Positions 9,001-16,091 of a stretch of DNA of 22,668 nt are shown here, in pieces. The notes under the pieces are model-generated. The model was not told the DNA's origin. It worked only from the letters and a program-made list of their open reading frames with translations, and ran no database searches. The DNA is taken from positions 1 through 22,668 of the forward strand of contig DATHTO010000168.1 of assembly GCA_035463115.1 (NCBI GenBank). Reading direction: 5' to 3'. Origin of the DNA: BPGL01 sp035463115 (lineage in GTDB: Bacteria; Actinomycetota; UBA4738; HRBIN12). Position 1 is the stretch's first letter. Each line of letters opens with the position of its first letter. The translations under genes were made by a program, and so were the position numbers.

Positions 9001-9442
9001 CGTCGGCACGGTGGCGAGCGGGAGCTCGATCGACACGAGCACGATCGGCTTCAAGACGTTCTCGGTGAACGCGTCCGACAACGCCGGCAACGCCGAATCG
9101 AAGACCGTGACGTACAACGTCCACTGGCCGTTCAGCGGCTCGCGGCCGCCGTTCGGGGTCGTCAACCAGTGGCAGGCCGGGATGAGCTTCCCCGTGAAGT
9201 TCTCCCTCGGCGGGAACCGCGGCCTCAACGTGTTCGCGGCCGGCTTCCCGAAGTCGAAGGTGTGCGGAGCGGACGACTCGACGCTGCAGAGCACGACCGC
9301 GTCGGAGCCCTTCGCGTACGCCGACGGCCAGTACACCTACAGCTGGAAGACGGAGAAGGGCTGGAGGGACTCGTGCCGCGAGCTCGTCCTCCGCTTCGTC
9401 GACAACACCGAGCAGCGCGCGACGTTCCAGTTCAAGAAGTAG
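6017..9442 (+). CDS. Secreted M14 zinc carboxypeptidase, copy 3
   Basis: 1141 residues, the longest copy. The ATG at 6017 follows CCAGGAGAGGAG (5997-6008) and starts a signal peptide (hydrophobic run ending GGAAAGGDD). It carries the prodomain-like segment (~45-120), the beta-rich domain (~170-275), the M14 core with the phage-virion-like insert (~354-458), and zinc/catalytic residues H498, E501, H638 and E724. The insert that copies 1 and 2 have after the catalytic Glu is absent; only a short Ser/Thr stretch is present. The C-terminus has a chitobiase-C-like domain (~779-865), an OmpL47-like Ig domain (~867-960, RVDGG...DLAGN), a second Ig-like domain with paired cysteines (~961-1036), and a PxKF-type domain (FPVKF, ~1037-1141). 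The latter two are shared with copy 4 and the LVIVD protein. The function is an extracellular carboxypeptidase by motif; the substrate is unknown. Confidence 0.95.
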   Translation: MRTGFRAGRVRLAFIPVLLVLLALALTGGAAAGGDDWELDAQTKIVEITLENRAAIDALIAADVDLVEYVREEDDGRVTVNAVVTEAEEAELEAQGYEIGVTVQDYNTYLARMAERDAALAAEETSHESAESGDPAGDEEVLQEAGLRSIAFASVVEATPHELTVNRVDYFQNYAGWFLSVEVFDNLVNGTGSTGPTVSFSWRTATGSYGGATTIPRFIDTDPTPDVYMYNRVLVRIGPASPPYGPGAAPTPPAMVRVATSTPGVAPVEAPVRVWTGNPLAPTSVNFATQYFTAYMDPTQIDERFESLAAEFGGPGGIAELVDLPHQTQGYNRPAMCVMFGTTACNGTPGTTAAAVYLESKAKGFEGGNQIRAQFRNPGAANSPLTVNVLGPNPLGGSDIVVDLATSSTGALTSTAAQVRNAINAHPVASTLVDAHTYAGSAGGSVVPARALATLSDFLSTSSNAAHVQRGPFTMKVLRIGKQRDGSKTGVFLFCQQHAREWVTPITCVQTAEQLLRNYATDARTRELVDNLDIFILPSSNPDGSHYSLYDFNSQRRNLVRYCGLNTTSGMPANRNAWGVDLNRNSGEYSLFDGYFGASTSCTSDTFAGPSEYSEPESKNLNWVVDTFPNIKFANNIHTYGGYFMWAPGSYRGSGRVSAPAPNHGIEAYFFAAADTVLGRIKSVRGTAVLPQRTGPIADVLYSAAGNAADDMWYRKGIIGYSFEAGSDRFSSTTSGTTQSAVGFFPAFATEGRFEAQEFAAGNFGLLESALEYEYDQEAPEVTTTPAGPAASQTPIDFTFKWVNEPSVVYFTTDGSTPTTASEQWERQRMRGPGKVYTVDGTTTVKWLAIDVAGNSSRGEARFAVETNAPTTTATLSPAPIGGYYKNPTVTLLADDDYAGGGAGIESTSYRVDGGAWQTYAGAFQVTGDGSHTVEFFSTDLAGNVEATKSVTFDVDATKPTITLTTPADNGQYVLGSTVAADFECADNLSGVASCVGTVASGSSIDTSTIGFKTFSVNASDNAGNAESKTVTYNVHWPFSGSRPPFGVVNQWQAGMSFPVKFSLGGNRGLNVFAAGFPKSKVCGADDSTLQSTTASEPFAYADGQYTYSWKTEKGWRDSCRELVLRFVDNTEQRATFQFKK

Positions 9443-9468
9443 CGGAACGCGCAAACGCCTGAACGGCA

Positions 9469-9497
9469 CGGAGGGGCCCCGGACCGGGGCCCCTCCG
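9469..9497 (+). terminator. Hairpin terminator after M14 copy 3
   Basis: 12-bp arms (CGGAGGGGCCCC and complement) around GGACC, 26 nt after the stop. It resembles the hairpins after copies 1 and 2 but lacks the GCGA loop. Confidence 0.75.
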
Positions 9498-9534
9498 CGT
9501 TGTCAGGAGATACACCGGCCGGATGCATTCACTC

Positions 9535-9563
9535 TTGAAAACGCATTGCGAACATGGTTCGAT
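9535..9563 (+). promoter_or_regulatory. Candidate promoter/operator region upstream of M14 copy 4
   Basis: TTGAAA (9535-9540) is spaced 17 nt from TTCGAT (9558-9563), a possible weak -35/-10 pair. Inside it lie ACGCATTGCG (9541-9550), the reverse complement of the element upstream of copy 3, and a small palindrome CGAAC-ATG-GTTCG (9549-9561). The promoter call is tentative; the shared ACGCATTGCG element is directly visible. Confidence 0.35.
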
Positions 9564-9593
9564 CTCCCTGGCCCACCAGGAGAGGAGCTTGCA

Positions 9594-9707
9594 GTGCGTA
9601 CCGAGAGGCCGAGCCCATGCGGCCCGGGACTCCATGCGGTCGTCGGTCGTTCGTCCGTGACGGCATCGCCGCTGCGGACGAACGACGCGCGCGCGGGTTG
9701 GGCCTGA
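9594..9707 (+). CDS. Possible 37-residue leader ORF upstream of M14 copy 4
   Basis: The GTG at 9594 sits 6 nt after CCAGGAGAGGAG (9576-9587), the same ribosome-binding motif that precedes the real starts of copies 2 and 3. It reads VRTERPSPCG... to a TGA ending at 9707, 76 nt before copy 4. The peptide has no recognisable domain. It could be a translated leader, or the relic of an older gene start left behind when copy 4 acquired its present start. The reading frame contains an internal 12-bp inverted repeat. Confidence 0.35.
   Translation: MRTERPSPCGPGLHAVVGRSSVTASPLRTNDARAGWA
9646..9686 (+). promoter_or_regulatory. Leader hairpin upstream of M14 copy 4
   Basis: Perfect 12-bp inverted repeat: GTCGTTCGTCCG (9646-9657) and CGGACGAACGAC (9675-9686) with a 17-nt loop. 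It lies inside the possible leader ORF and about 100 nt before the start of copy 4. No T-tract follows it, so it is more likely a leader structure than a plain terminator. Confidence 0.5.
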
Positions 9708-9783
9708 CCCACTCGGGCAGGCCGGCTCTCCGGCGGCGGGGGCGCTCCGCGTCCCGTCACCGATTCACACCAGGAGGAGAGGA

Positions 9784-12700
9784 ATGCGAAGGAGGAAAGA
9801 TCACGGCCGTTCGCGGCTCCTGCTCTTGCCCGCGCTCGTCGCGCTCATCGCGCTGGCGCTCACAGGCGGGGCGGCGGCGCACGGCGACGACGAGCCGCTC
9901 GACCAGCACGAGGTGCTGATCGAGATCGTCGTCGAGGACCGGTTCCAGGTCGACGAGCTGAACGACGCCGGCGTCGACCTCGCCGAGTACCTGCGCGAGA
10001 ACGACGACGGAACGATCACGCTGAACGCGTACCTGACGCCCGGCGAGATCGACGAGCTCGAGGCGCAGGGCTACGTCTTCGGCGAGGTCGTCGAGGACTA
10101 CCAGAACTGGCTCGACCGGATGGTCGAGCGCGAGGCCGCGATGGCGGCCGAGCAGGCCGCGCTCGACTTCGCCGAGGGCGAGGGCGTCGCGTCGCACCCG
10201 GACGAGGGCGCGGACGTCGGCCTCTTCACGGTGTCGCTCATGGCCGCACCGGAGATCCAGCCCGAGCGGCCCGTGCACATCTCGCGGGCGGACTACTTCA
10301 CGAACTACGCGGGCCGGTTCATCTCGATCGAGGCCCGGCGCGCCGGCACGAGCACGGGCTCCTCGCCGACGCTCGCCGCGTCCTGGCGCACCGAGGAGGG
10401 CTCGTACGGGTCGGCGACGAGCATGTCGATCTTCAACGACGCGAGCCAGTACATGTACCACCGGACGCTCATCCGGGTCGGTGCAGCGGGCTCGTCGACG
10501 CCCGTCCCCGCGTACGTGCGGGTGGCAACGTCGACCGGCGCGGTCGCGGAGGAGCCCGTCCGGGTCTGGCCGGGCAACACGCTCCCGCCGCTCCCGGAGA
10601 CGTACCTCCAGGGCTTCTTCAACTCCTACATGGATCCCTCGCAGGTGACCGAGCGCTTCGAGAGCCTCGCGGCGGAGTTCCCGAACATCGCCGAGCTGAT
10701 CGAGCTGCCGAACAAGTCGCACGGGCTCGGCTGGCCGACCGCGATCATGGCCGGCACGACGACGAGCGCGACCCCGAACATCGGCAGCGCGCCGAGCGGC
10801 ACGCCCGGCGCGAGCGGCGCGGTGGTGCTCTACTCGAAGGCCCCGTCGCCGGAGGGCGAGCGGACGCGGGCGCAGTTCCGCAACCCGGGCGCCCCCGACT
10901 CGCCGCTGACGGTGACCGTGAACGCCGGCAACCCGCTCGGCGGGAGCGACATCATCGTCGACCTCGGCACGAGCTCGACCGGGGCGCTGAACAGCACCGC
11001 CGCCCAGGTCGCGGCGGCGATCAACGCGAACGCGGACGCGGCGGAGCTCGTCAACGCGACGACCTACCCGACGTCCCAGGCCGGCGCGGGGATCACGCAG
11101 GCGCGGAACCTCGTCGCGCTCAGCGACTTCATGAACCCGCCCGCGCACTTCCGGATGGGCCAGTTCACGTCGAAGATGCTGCGGATCAGCACCCGGCCCG
11201 CCGCCGGTCAGCCCGACGAGCGGGGCGAGCGCGTCGGCATCTACCTCTACTGCCAGCAGCACGCCCGCGAGTGGGTGACGCCGATCACGTGCGTCGAGAC
11301 CGCCGAGCGGCTGCTCCGCAACTACGGCACGCACGCCGAGACGACGGAGTTCGTCGACAACCTCGACATCTTCATCTTCCCGTCCGTGAACCCGGACGGC
11401 TCGCACCTCTCGATGATGAACCTCCAGGGAGGCAGCGGCGGCGTTGCGAGCAAGCGGACGAACATGGCCAACACCTGCTCGCCGACGAGCTCGACGTACG
11501 CTCCGACGAGCGGCAACGTCCTCTCGCAGCGCGGCGTCGACCTCAACCGGAACAACTTCTGGGGCAACGGCTCCCAGGGCTACGCGGGCAGCTCGACCTC
11601 GTGCAACGGGGAGACGAACCGCGGCCCGTTCCCGCACTCGGAGCCCGAGAACCAGAATGAGATCTGGGTCGCGAACACGTTCACGAACATCAAGTTCGCG
11701 AACAACATCCACACGTACGGCGGCTACTTCATGTGGGCGCCGGGCGCGTACCGCTCGGCCGGCCGCGTGACGCTGCCGGCGCCGAACATCGGCGAGGAGG
11801 GCTACTTCTTCCAGGCGGCCGACACGGTTCTCGAGCGGATCAGGCAGTACCGCGGGACCGTCGTCCTGCCGCAGCGGACGGGCCCGATCGCCGACGTCCT
11901 CTACTCGGCCGGCGGCAACAGCGCCGACCAGCAGTGGTACGAGAACGGGATCATCGCGTACTCGTTCGAGGCCGGCTCCGACCGGTTCTCCTCGACGACG
12001 ACCGGCACGAGCCAGTCGGCGGTCGGCTTCCAGCCGAACTTCGCCAACGAGGGCCGGCACGAGGCGATGGAGTTCGCGAACGGCAACTACGGCCTCTTCG
12101 AGGCCGCCCTCGCGTACGCCCGCGACACCGAAGCGCCCGAGGTGGACATGACGGGCGCCCGTGCGTCGCAGACGCCGGTCGAGACGACGTTCAAGTGGGT
12201 GAACGAGCCCTCGAAGATCTACTACACCTTCGACGGTTCCCAGCCCACGACCGACTCCCCCCTGTGGCAGGCCGAGCGGCCGCGCCAGCCGGGCCAGCGG
12301 TTCCTGATCACCGAGACGACGACCGTGCGGTGGCTCGCGGTCGACATGAAGGGCAACGAGTCGACCGGCTCGACGCGCTTCTCGATCGACACGACGCCGC
12401 CCACGATCGACTTCGTGACGCCGGTGGACGAGGGCCAGTACCTCCTCGACTCCGAGCACGAGGTCGAGTTCTCGTGCGACGACGACGACGCCGGGATCGT
12501 GCGCTGCGAAGGCACTCAGGACAACGGCGACCTTCTCGACACGAGCTCGATCGGCTACAAGACGTTCACGGTCGAGGCCGAGGACGCGGCCGGCAACACG
12601 ACGACGACGTCGGTCACGTACAACGTCCATTGGCCGTTCGACGGGCCCGGCCCGCCGTTCGGCGTCCGCAACGAGGTGCAGGCCGGCTCCGCCTACCCGG

Positions 12701-12948
12701 TGAGGTTCTCGCTGGGCGGCGACCGGGGCCTCGACGTCTTCGCGGAGGGCTACCCGAAGTCGAAGGTGTGCGGAGCGGACGACTCGACGCTCGAGAGCAC
12801 GCAGCAGGCGGAGGCCTTCACCTTCGCCGACGGCGAGTACAAGTACGTCTGGAAGACGCGGCCGCAGTGGAAGGGCCAGTGCCGCGAGCTCGTGCTCCGT
12901 TTCGTGGACAACACGGAGCAGCGGGCGACGTTCGAGCTCAAGAACTAG
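9784..12948 (+). CDS. Secreted M14 zinc carboxypeptidase, copy 4
   Basis: 1054 residues. The ATG at 9784 directly follows CCAGGAGGAGAGG (9770-9782). The signal peptide has a charged start, then LLLLPALVALIALAL and a cleavage zone near GGAAAHGDD. Domains: prodomain-like segment (~40-120), beta-rich domain (~165-265), M14 core with the phage-virion-like insert (~345-450). Catalytic residues H493, E496, H643 and E729 are present, as are the DLNRN motif and the LYSAGGNS tyrosine. A chitobiase-C-like domain (~783-867), a cysteine-containing Ig-like domain (~868-949) and the C-terminal domain follow. In the last domain the PxKF core reads YPVRF, with Arg for Lys. It lacks the OmpL47-like domain of copy 3 and the post-Glu insert of copies 1 and 2. 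It is likely an active extracellular carboxypeptidase of unknown preference. Confidence 0.95.
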   Translation: MRRRKDHGRSRLLLLPALVALIALALTGGAAAHGDDEPLDQHEVLIEIVVEDRFQVDELNDAGVDLAEYLRENDDGTITLNAYLTPGEIDELEAQGYVFGEVVEDYQNWLDRMVEREAAMAAEQAALDFAEGEGVASHPDEGADVGLFTVSLMAAPEIQPERPVHISRADYFTNYAGRFISIEARRAGTSTGSSPTLAASWRTEEGSYGSATSMSIFNDASQYMYHRTLIRVGAAGSSTPVPAYVRVATSTGAVAEEPVRVWPGNTLPPLPETYLQGFFNSYMDPSQVTERFESLAAEFPNIAELIELPNKSHGLGWPTAIMAGTTTSATPNIGSAPSGTPGASGAVVLYSKAPSPEGERTRAQFRNPGAPDSPLTVTVNAGNPLGGSDIIVDLGTSSTGALNSTAAQVAAAINANADAAELVNATTYPTSQAGAGITQARNLVALSDFMNPPAHFRMGQFTSKMLRISTRPAAGQPDERGERVGIYLYCQQHAREWVTPITCVETAERLLRNYGTHAETTEFVDNLDIFIFPSVNPDGSHLSMMNLQGGSGGVASKRTNMANTCSPTSSTYAPTSGNVLSQRGVDLNRNNFWGNGSQGYAGSSTSCNGETNRGPFPHSEPENQNEIWVANTFTNIKFANNIHTYGGYFMWAPGAYRSAGRVTLPAPNIGEEGYFFQAADTVLERIRQYRGTVVLPQRTGPIADVLYSAGGNSADQQWYENGIIAYSFEAGSDRFSSTTTGTSQSAVGFQPNFANEGRHEAMEFANGNYGLFEAALAYARDTEAPEVDMTGARASQTPVETTFKWVNEPSKIYYTFDGSQPTTDSPLWQAERPRQPGQRFLITETTTVRWLAVDMKGNESTGSTRFSIDTTPPTIDFVTPVDEGQYLLDSEHEVEFSCDDDDAGIVRCEGTQDNGDLLDTSSIGYKTFTVEAEDAAGNTTTTSVTYNVHWPFDGPGPPFGVRNEVQAGSAYPVRFSLGGDRGLDVFAEGYPKSKVCGADDSTLESTQQAEAFTFADGEYKYVWKTRPQWKGQCRELVLRFVDNTEQRATFELKN

Positions 12949-12970
12949 TCGACGAGCCGAACGGCTATTT

Positions 12971-13006
12971 CGAGGGGAGCGCCGCCGCGAGGCGGCGCTC
13001 CCCTCG
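12971..13006. terminator. Bidirectional hairpin terminator between M14 copy 4 and the lipoprotein gene
   Basis: 16-bp perfect arms (CGAGGGGAGCGCCGCC and complement) around a GCGA loop. It lies between two convergent stop codons (12948 plus, 13017 minus) and could serve both genes. Confidence 0.85.
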
Positions 13007-13016
13007 TCGTCTCGGG

Positions 13017-13520
13017 CTACGGGCCGGAGCCGGTGCCGACCGTGACGGTCGGGGCGTCGTCGCCGTCCTGCTCGCCCGGCGCGTCCTGCTCGATCATGCA
13101 GGCGCGCAGGTCGAGGTCGCGCGCGATCCGGTCGGCGTCGAGCTCGTTCCGCTCCGCGGCGCCGGCGAGCTCGTTGATCCGCTCCAGATCGTCCGCCTCG
13201 GCGGCCTCCTGGATCTCGCGCGCGTTCTCGACCGCCTCCTCGCCGAGCTCGAGCCATTCGTCGAATCGGTCGGCGACGTCGTCCGGCGGGTCGAGCTCGC
13301 GCAGCTCGGCGAGCTGCGCCTCGGTCAGGTCGGCGATCTCGCCCGCGGTGTCGGCGAGGTCGGCGTTCGTCTGCGGCGCCGGAATCTCCCCGATCCGCTC
13401 GTCGTAGTCGGTGCAGATCGCCTCGGCCTGCTCCCGGAAGTCCGAGCCGGAGCCGCCGCAGCCGGCGGCGAGCGCGACGCCGCACAGCGCGGCGAGCGCG
13501 AACGGCGTGCGGCGGCGCAG
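13017..13520 (-). CDS. Small predicted lipoprotein with a non-canonical start
   Basis: About 167 residues. The minus-strand frame closes with TAG at 13017-13019 and reads an Arg-rich start, a hydrophobic stretch and a lipobox LAAG-C, then GGSGSDF. The mature part is acidic and helical: a segment around AEAIC and, near the middle, L-DPPDDVADRFDEWL. A second Cys (RACMIEQ) and a Thr/Val/Gly-rich tail follow. I know this architecture as uncharacterised lipoproteins of related actinobacteria; no function is known to me. There is no ATG, GTG or TTG between the upstream in-frame stop (13590-13592) and the lipobox. The best starts are CTG at 13518-13520 (AGGA 6 nt upstream) or CTG at 13542-13544 (GGGAGG 9 nt upstream). 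The coordinates use the first. The codon pattern and coherent lipobox make it a real gene; the start is uncertain. Confidence 0.75.
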   Translation of the reverse strand: MRRRTPFALAALCGVALAAGCGGSGSDFREQAEAICTDYDERIGEIPAPQTNADLADTAGEIADLTEAQLAELRELDPPDDVADRFDEWLELGEEAVENAREIQEAAEADDLERINELAGAAERNELDADRIARDLDLRACMIEQDAPGEQDGDDAPTVTVGTGSGP

Positions 13521-13599
13521 CTGCGTTCCTGGTCCTCGCGTCAGCCTGATCTCCCTCCCGCGCGGGAGTCTACTTCGCCCGCCGCGGCATCACGCCGGT

Positions 13600-13649
13600 A
13601 CGCATTGCGAGGCAGCGCGAACGGCCGTCGCCTGTGGAGACATTTCCAC
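13600..13649. promoter_or_regulatory. ACGCATTGCG element plus 16-bp inverted repeat upstream of the LVIVD gene
   Basis: ACGCATTGCG at 13600-13609 is the same 10-mer as at 9541. GTGGAGACATTTCCAC at 13634-13649 (arms GTGGA/TCCAC, 6-nt spacer) closely matches the repeat at 5926. A TTGAAT (13669-13674) could be a -35, but no good -10 could be fixed. This is a candidate regulatory region shared with the peptidase genes. Confidence 0.45.
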
Positions 13650-13828
13650 GCCGATGCGGGTTCGGGCCTTGAATTCCGATCTGCCAACTGATTTGGTCTG
13701 CAGACCCCCAGGAGAGGGACTGCGGAATGCGAACGGGAGAGCGGGGGCCGGCGAGCCCGGTCCTGCGCGCGAGCCGTGCCGCCTTTCGGAGGGTGTCCCC
13801 CGGGGTCCAGCAACCGGGAGGGAGGAGC

Positions 13829-15952
13829 ATGAAGAAGCCTAGGACAGCCATCGGGGTCGCGTACTTGACCGCGGCCCTGGCAGGCGCGGTCGCGCTCGTG
13901 ACGTTCGCGCCCGCGGCGGCCGTGGCGCATCCGTCGTGTAGCGGGGTGATCGAAGAGGACCAGCAGCACGACGACGGCGAGGACCATGGGCACGAGGAGG
14001 AGTGCAACCTCGAGCAGGACGCCGGCGAGACGGAGTACCTCGAGCTCGGCGAGCCGGTCGAGAACGCGGTGCTCGGCGACTCGCTCGGCGGCGCGTTCGT
14101 GTGGTCGGACAACATGACGCCGCTCGGGTTCTCGGCGCGCTACGTCACGTCGGGGAGCCTCTACAACTCTGACCTCGCGTTCTGGGGCAACCTGGCCGCG
14201 CAGGGCCATTACGCAGGATTCCGGCTGCTCGACATCTCGAACCCGGCCGACCCGGTGCAGCTCATCAACTACACCGCGTGCGGCACCGCGGGGCAGGGCG
14301 ACGTGATCCTCTACCAGAACCTGCTCATCCGCTCGTGGGACGCGCCGCAGAGCGCGAGCTGCGGCGGCGTCTCGACGGGCACGGGCTTCGAGGGGATCAA
14401 CATCTTCGACGTCTCGAATCCCTCCAACCCGCAGCTCGTCCGCCACCTCCGGATGGCCTCGAGCGGGAACGCGCCCGGCTCTCCGTCCGGCTGCGGCTCG
14501 CACACCGCGACCGCCGTGCCGGACCCGGCCCGCGCCACCCTCTACCTCTACGTGGGCGGCTCGAGCGGCTCGTGCACGGGCATGGACGTCGTCCGCATCA
14601 ACCTGCTGAACCCGAACGACGCGGTGTACGTCCGCCGCGCCGCGGCGAGCCGGCAGTGCCACGACAACGCCGTCATCCTCGGCAACGTCAACCGCGCGAT
14701 CTGCGCCGGCGGCAACGGGTTCTCGATGTTCCGCTTCGACCCGAGCCTCGACCCCGACGCCGCGGGCGGGATCGCCAACCCGACGCTCATGTACTCGCGG
14801 TCGGTGTCCGGCGTCTCGATCGGGCACTCGGGCTCGTTCACGTTCGACGGCAAGGTGGTCGTCTTCGGCCACGAGCCGGGCGGCGGGTCGCAGGCGCAGT
14901 GCCAGTCGTCGAGCAGCGTCGTGAACCGGTCGATCTACTTCTTCGACGTCGAGACCGGCACGCAGCTCGGCACGCTCCTCCACCCGCGCCCGCAGACGGC
15001 GCAGGAGAACTGCACCTGGCACAACTTCAACGTCGTCCCGACGAAGCGCGGCTACGTGTTCACGTCCGGCAACTACCAGTCCGGCATCTACACGGTCGAC
15101 TTCACGAACCCGAGCCAGGCGCGCGTGATCGGCTTCGCCGACCCCGCCCGCCTCGGGACCGGCTCGAGCATCACGCTCGGCGGCGACTGGTCGACCTACT
15201 GGTACAACGGCCGGATCTACGAGTCGGACATCCGGCGCGGGCTCATCACGTGGAAGCTCGACGACGTGCTCGTGAACAACACGCTCTCGTTCCCGCACCT
15301 GAATCCGCAGACGCAGGAGGTGAGCTTCGACCTCGACGTCTCGGCGCCGGAGATCACGCTCACGACGCCGGTGGACGGCGGGCAGTACCTGCTCGGCTCG
15401 GAGGTCCTCGCCGACTACAGCTGCTCGGACCCGGACCTCGCCACGTGCGAGGGCACGGTCGCGAACGGCGCGGCGATCGACACGAGCACGATCGGGTTCA
15501 AGACGTTCACCGTGGAGGCGAGCGACACGAACGGGAACACGACGTCGCGGACGGTCACGTACAACGTCCACTGGCCGTTCACGGGCTTCTTCGCCCCGAT
15601 CGGCGACCACCATCTGCACGTCGCCAAGGCGGGGGCCGTGATCCCGGTGAAGTTCGACCTGGGCGGGGACCGCGGTCTCGAGATCTTCCAGGCGGGCTAC
15701 CCGAAGGCGCCGATCGCGGTCGCCGAGGGCCACCACCCGGACGAGACCCCGTGCACGCTCGCCGAGGAAGAGATGCAGGCGCAGGTGCTCACCGAGGACG
15801 AGACGACGACGGCGAACGCCGGTCTCAGGTACTCGGACAACCACTACCAGTACGTCTGGAAGACGAAGAAGGAATGGGCGGGCTCGTGCCGCGAGCTGAC
15901 GATCAGGCTCGTCGACAACACGACCTACAAGGCCCTCTTCCAGTTCAAGTAG
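13829..15952 (+). CDS. Secreted LVIVD-repeat protein with Ig-like and PxKF C-terminal domains
   Basis: 707 residues. The ATG at 13829 is preceded by GGGAGGGAGGAG and starts a clear signal peptide (MKKPR, hydrophobic run, AVAHP). A short His/Asp/Glu-rich segment follows. Residues ~70-490 contain LVIVD-type repeats, seen as FRLLDISNPADPV, INIFDVSNPSNPQLV and IYTVDFTNPSQARVI, which are predicted to form a beta-propeller-like fold. A cysteine-containing Ig-like domain (~504-580) and a PxKF-type domain (IPVKF, ~585-707) match those of M14 copies 3 and 4. No catalytic residues are recognisable; LVIVD proteins are mostly of unknown role. The gene is not adjacent to an enzyme partner other than the peptidase array. 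An in-frame ATG at 13727, with its own CCAGGAGAGGG motif, would add 34 residues ahead of the signal peptide and is less likely. Confidence 0.9.
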   Translation: MKKPRTAIGVAYLTAALAGAVALVTFAPAAAVAHPSCSGVIEEDQQHDDGEDHGHEEECNLEQDAGETEYLELGEPVENAVLGDSLGGAFVWSDNMTPLGFSARYVTSGSLYNSDLAFWGNLAAQGHYAGFRLLDISNPADPVQLINYTACGTAGQGDVILYQNLLIRSWDAPQSASCGGVSTGTGFEGINIFDVSNPSNPQLVRHLRMASSGNAPGSPSGCGSHTATAVPDPARATLYLYVGGSSGSCTGMDVVRINLLNPNDAVYVRRAAASRQCHDNAVILGNVNRAICAGGNGFSMFRFDPSLDPDAAGGIANPTLMYSRSVSGVSIGHSGSFTFDGKVVVFGHEPGGGSQAQCQSSSSVVNRSIYFFDVETGTQLGTLLHPRPQTAQENCTWHNFNVVPTKRGYVFTSGNYQSGIYTVDFTNPSQARVIGFADPARLGTGSSITLGGDWSTYWYNGRIYESDIRRGLITWKLDDVLVNNTLSFPHLNPQTQEVSFDLDVSAPEITLTTPVDGGQYLLGSEVLADYSCSDPDLATCEGTVANGAAIDTSTIGFKTFTVEASDTNGNTTSRTVTYNVHWPFTGFFAPIGDHHLHVAKAGAVIPVKFDLGGDRGLEIFQAGYPKAPIAVAEGHHPDETPCTLAEEEMQAQVLTEDETTTANAGLRYSDNHYQYVWKTKKEWAGSCRELTIRLVDNTTYKALFQFK

Positions 15953-15962
15953 GACCAGCGGC

Positions 15963-15992
15963 TGAGGGGCCCCGGGCGACCGGGGCCCCTCA
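15963..15992 (+). terminator. Hairpin terminator after the LVIVD gene
   Basis: 13-bp arms (TGAGGGGCCCCGG and complement) around a GCGA loop, 10 nt after the stop. The inner stem and loop are the same as at 2429 and 5857. Confidence 0.8.
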
Positions 15993-16091
15993 CGCTCCCT
16001 CTCCGCACATCCCCTGACGGCGATCCGCGGCGCCCCCGATGCGCGCCGGCCCGGCGCCTCCGAGGATGGAGGCGGAAAGGAGGTGACCCGC

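Noticed and set aside
5969..9469. Antisense open frame of about 1166 codons opposite copy 3
   Set aside because: Same low-complexity Arg-rich composition; it mirrors the codon bias of the real gene.
9757..13485. Antisense open frame of about 1242 codons opposite copy 4 and running into the lipoprotein gene
   Set aside because: The true minus-strand gene at its upstream end is in a different frame (lipobox frame, stop at 13017). The long frame is a shadow.
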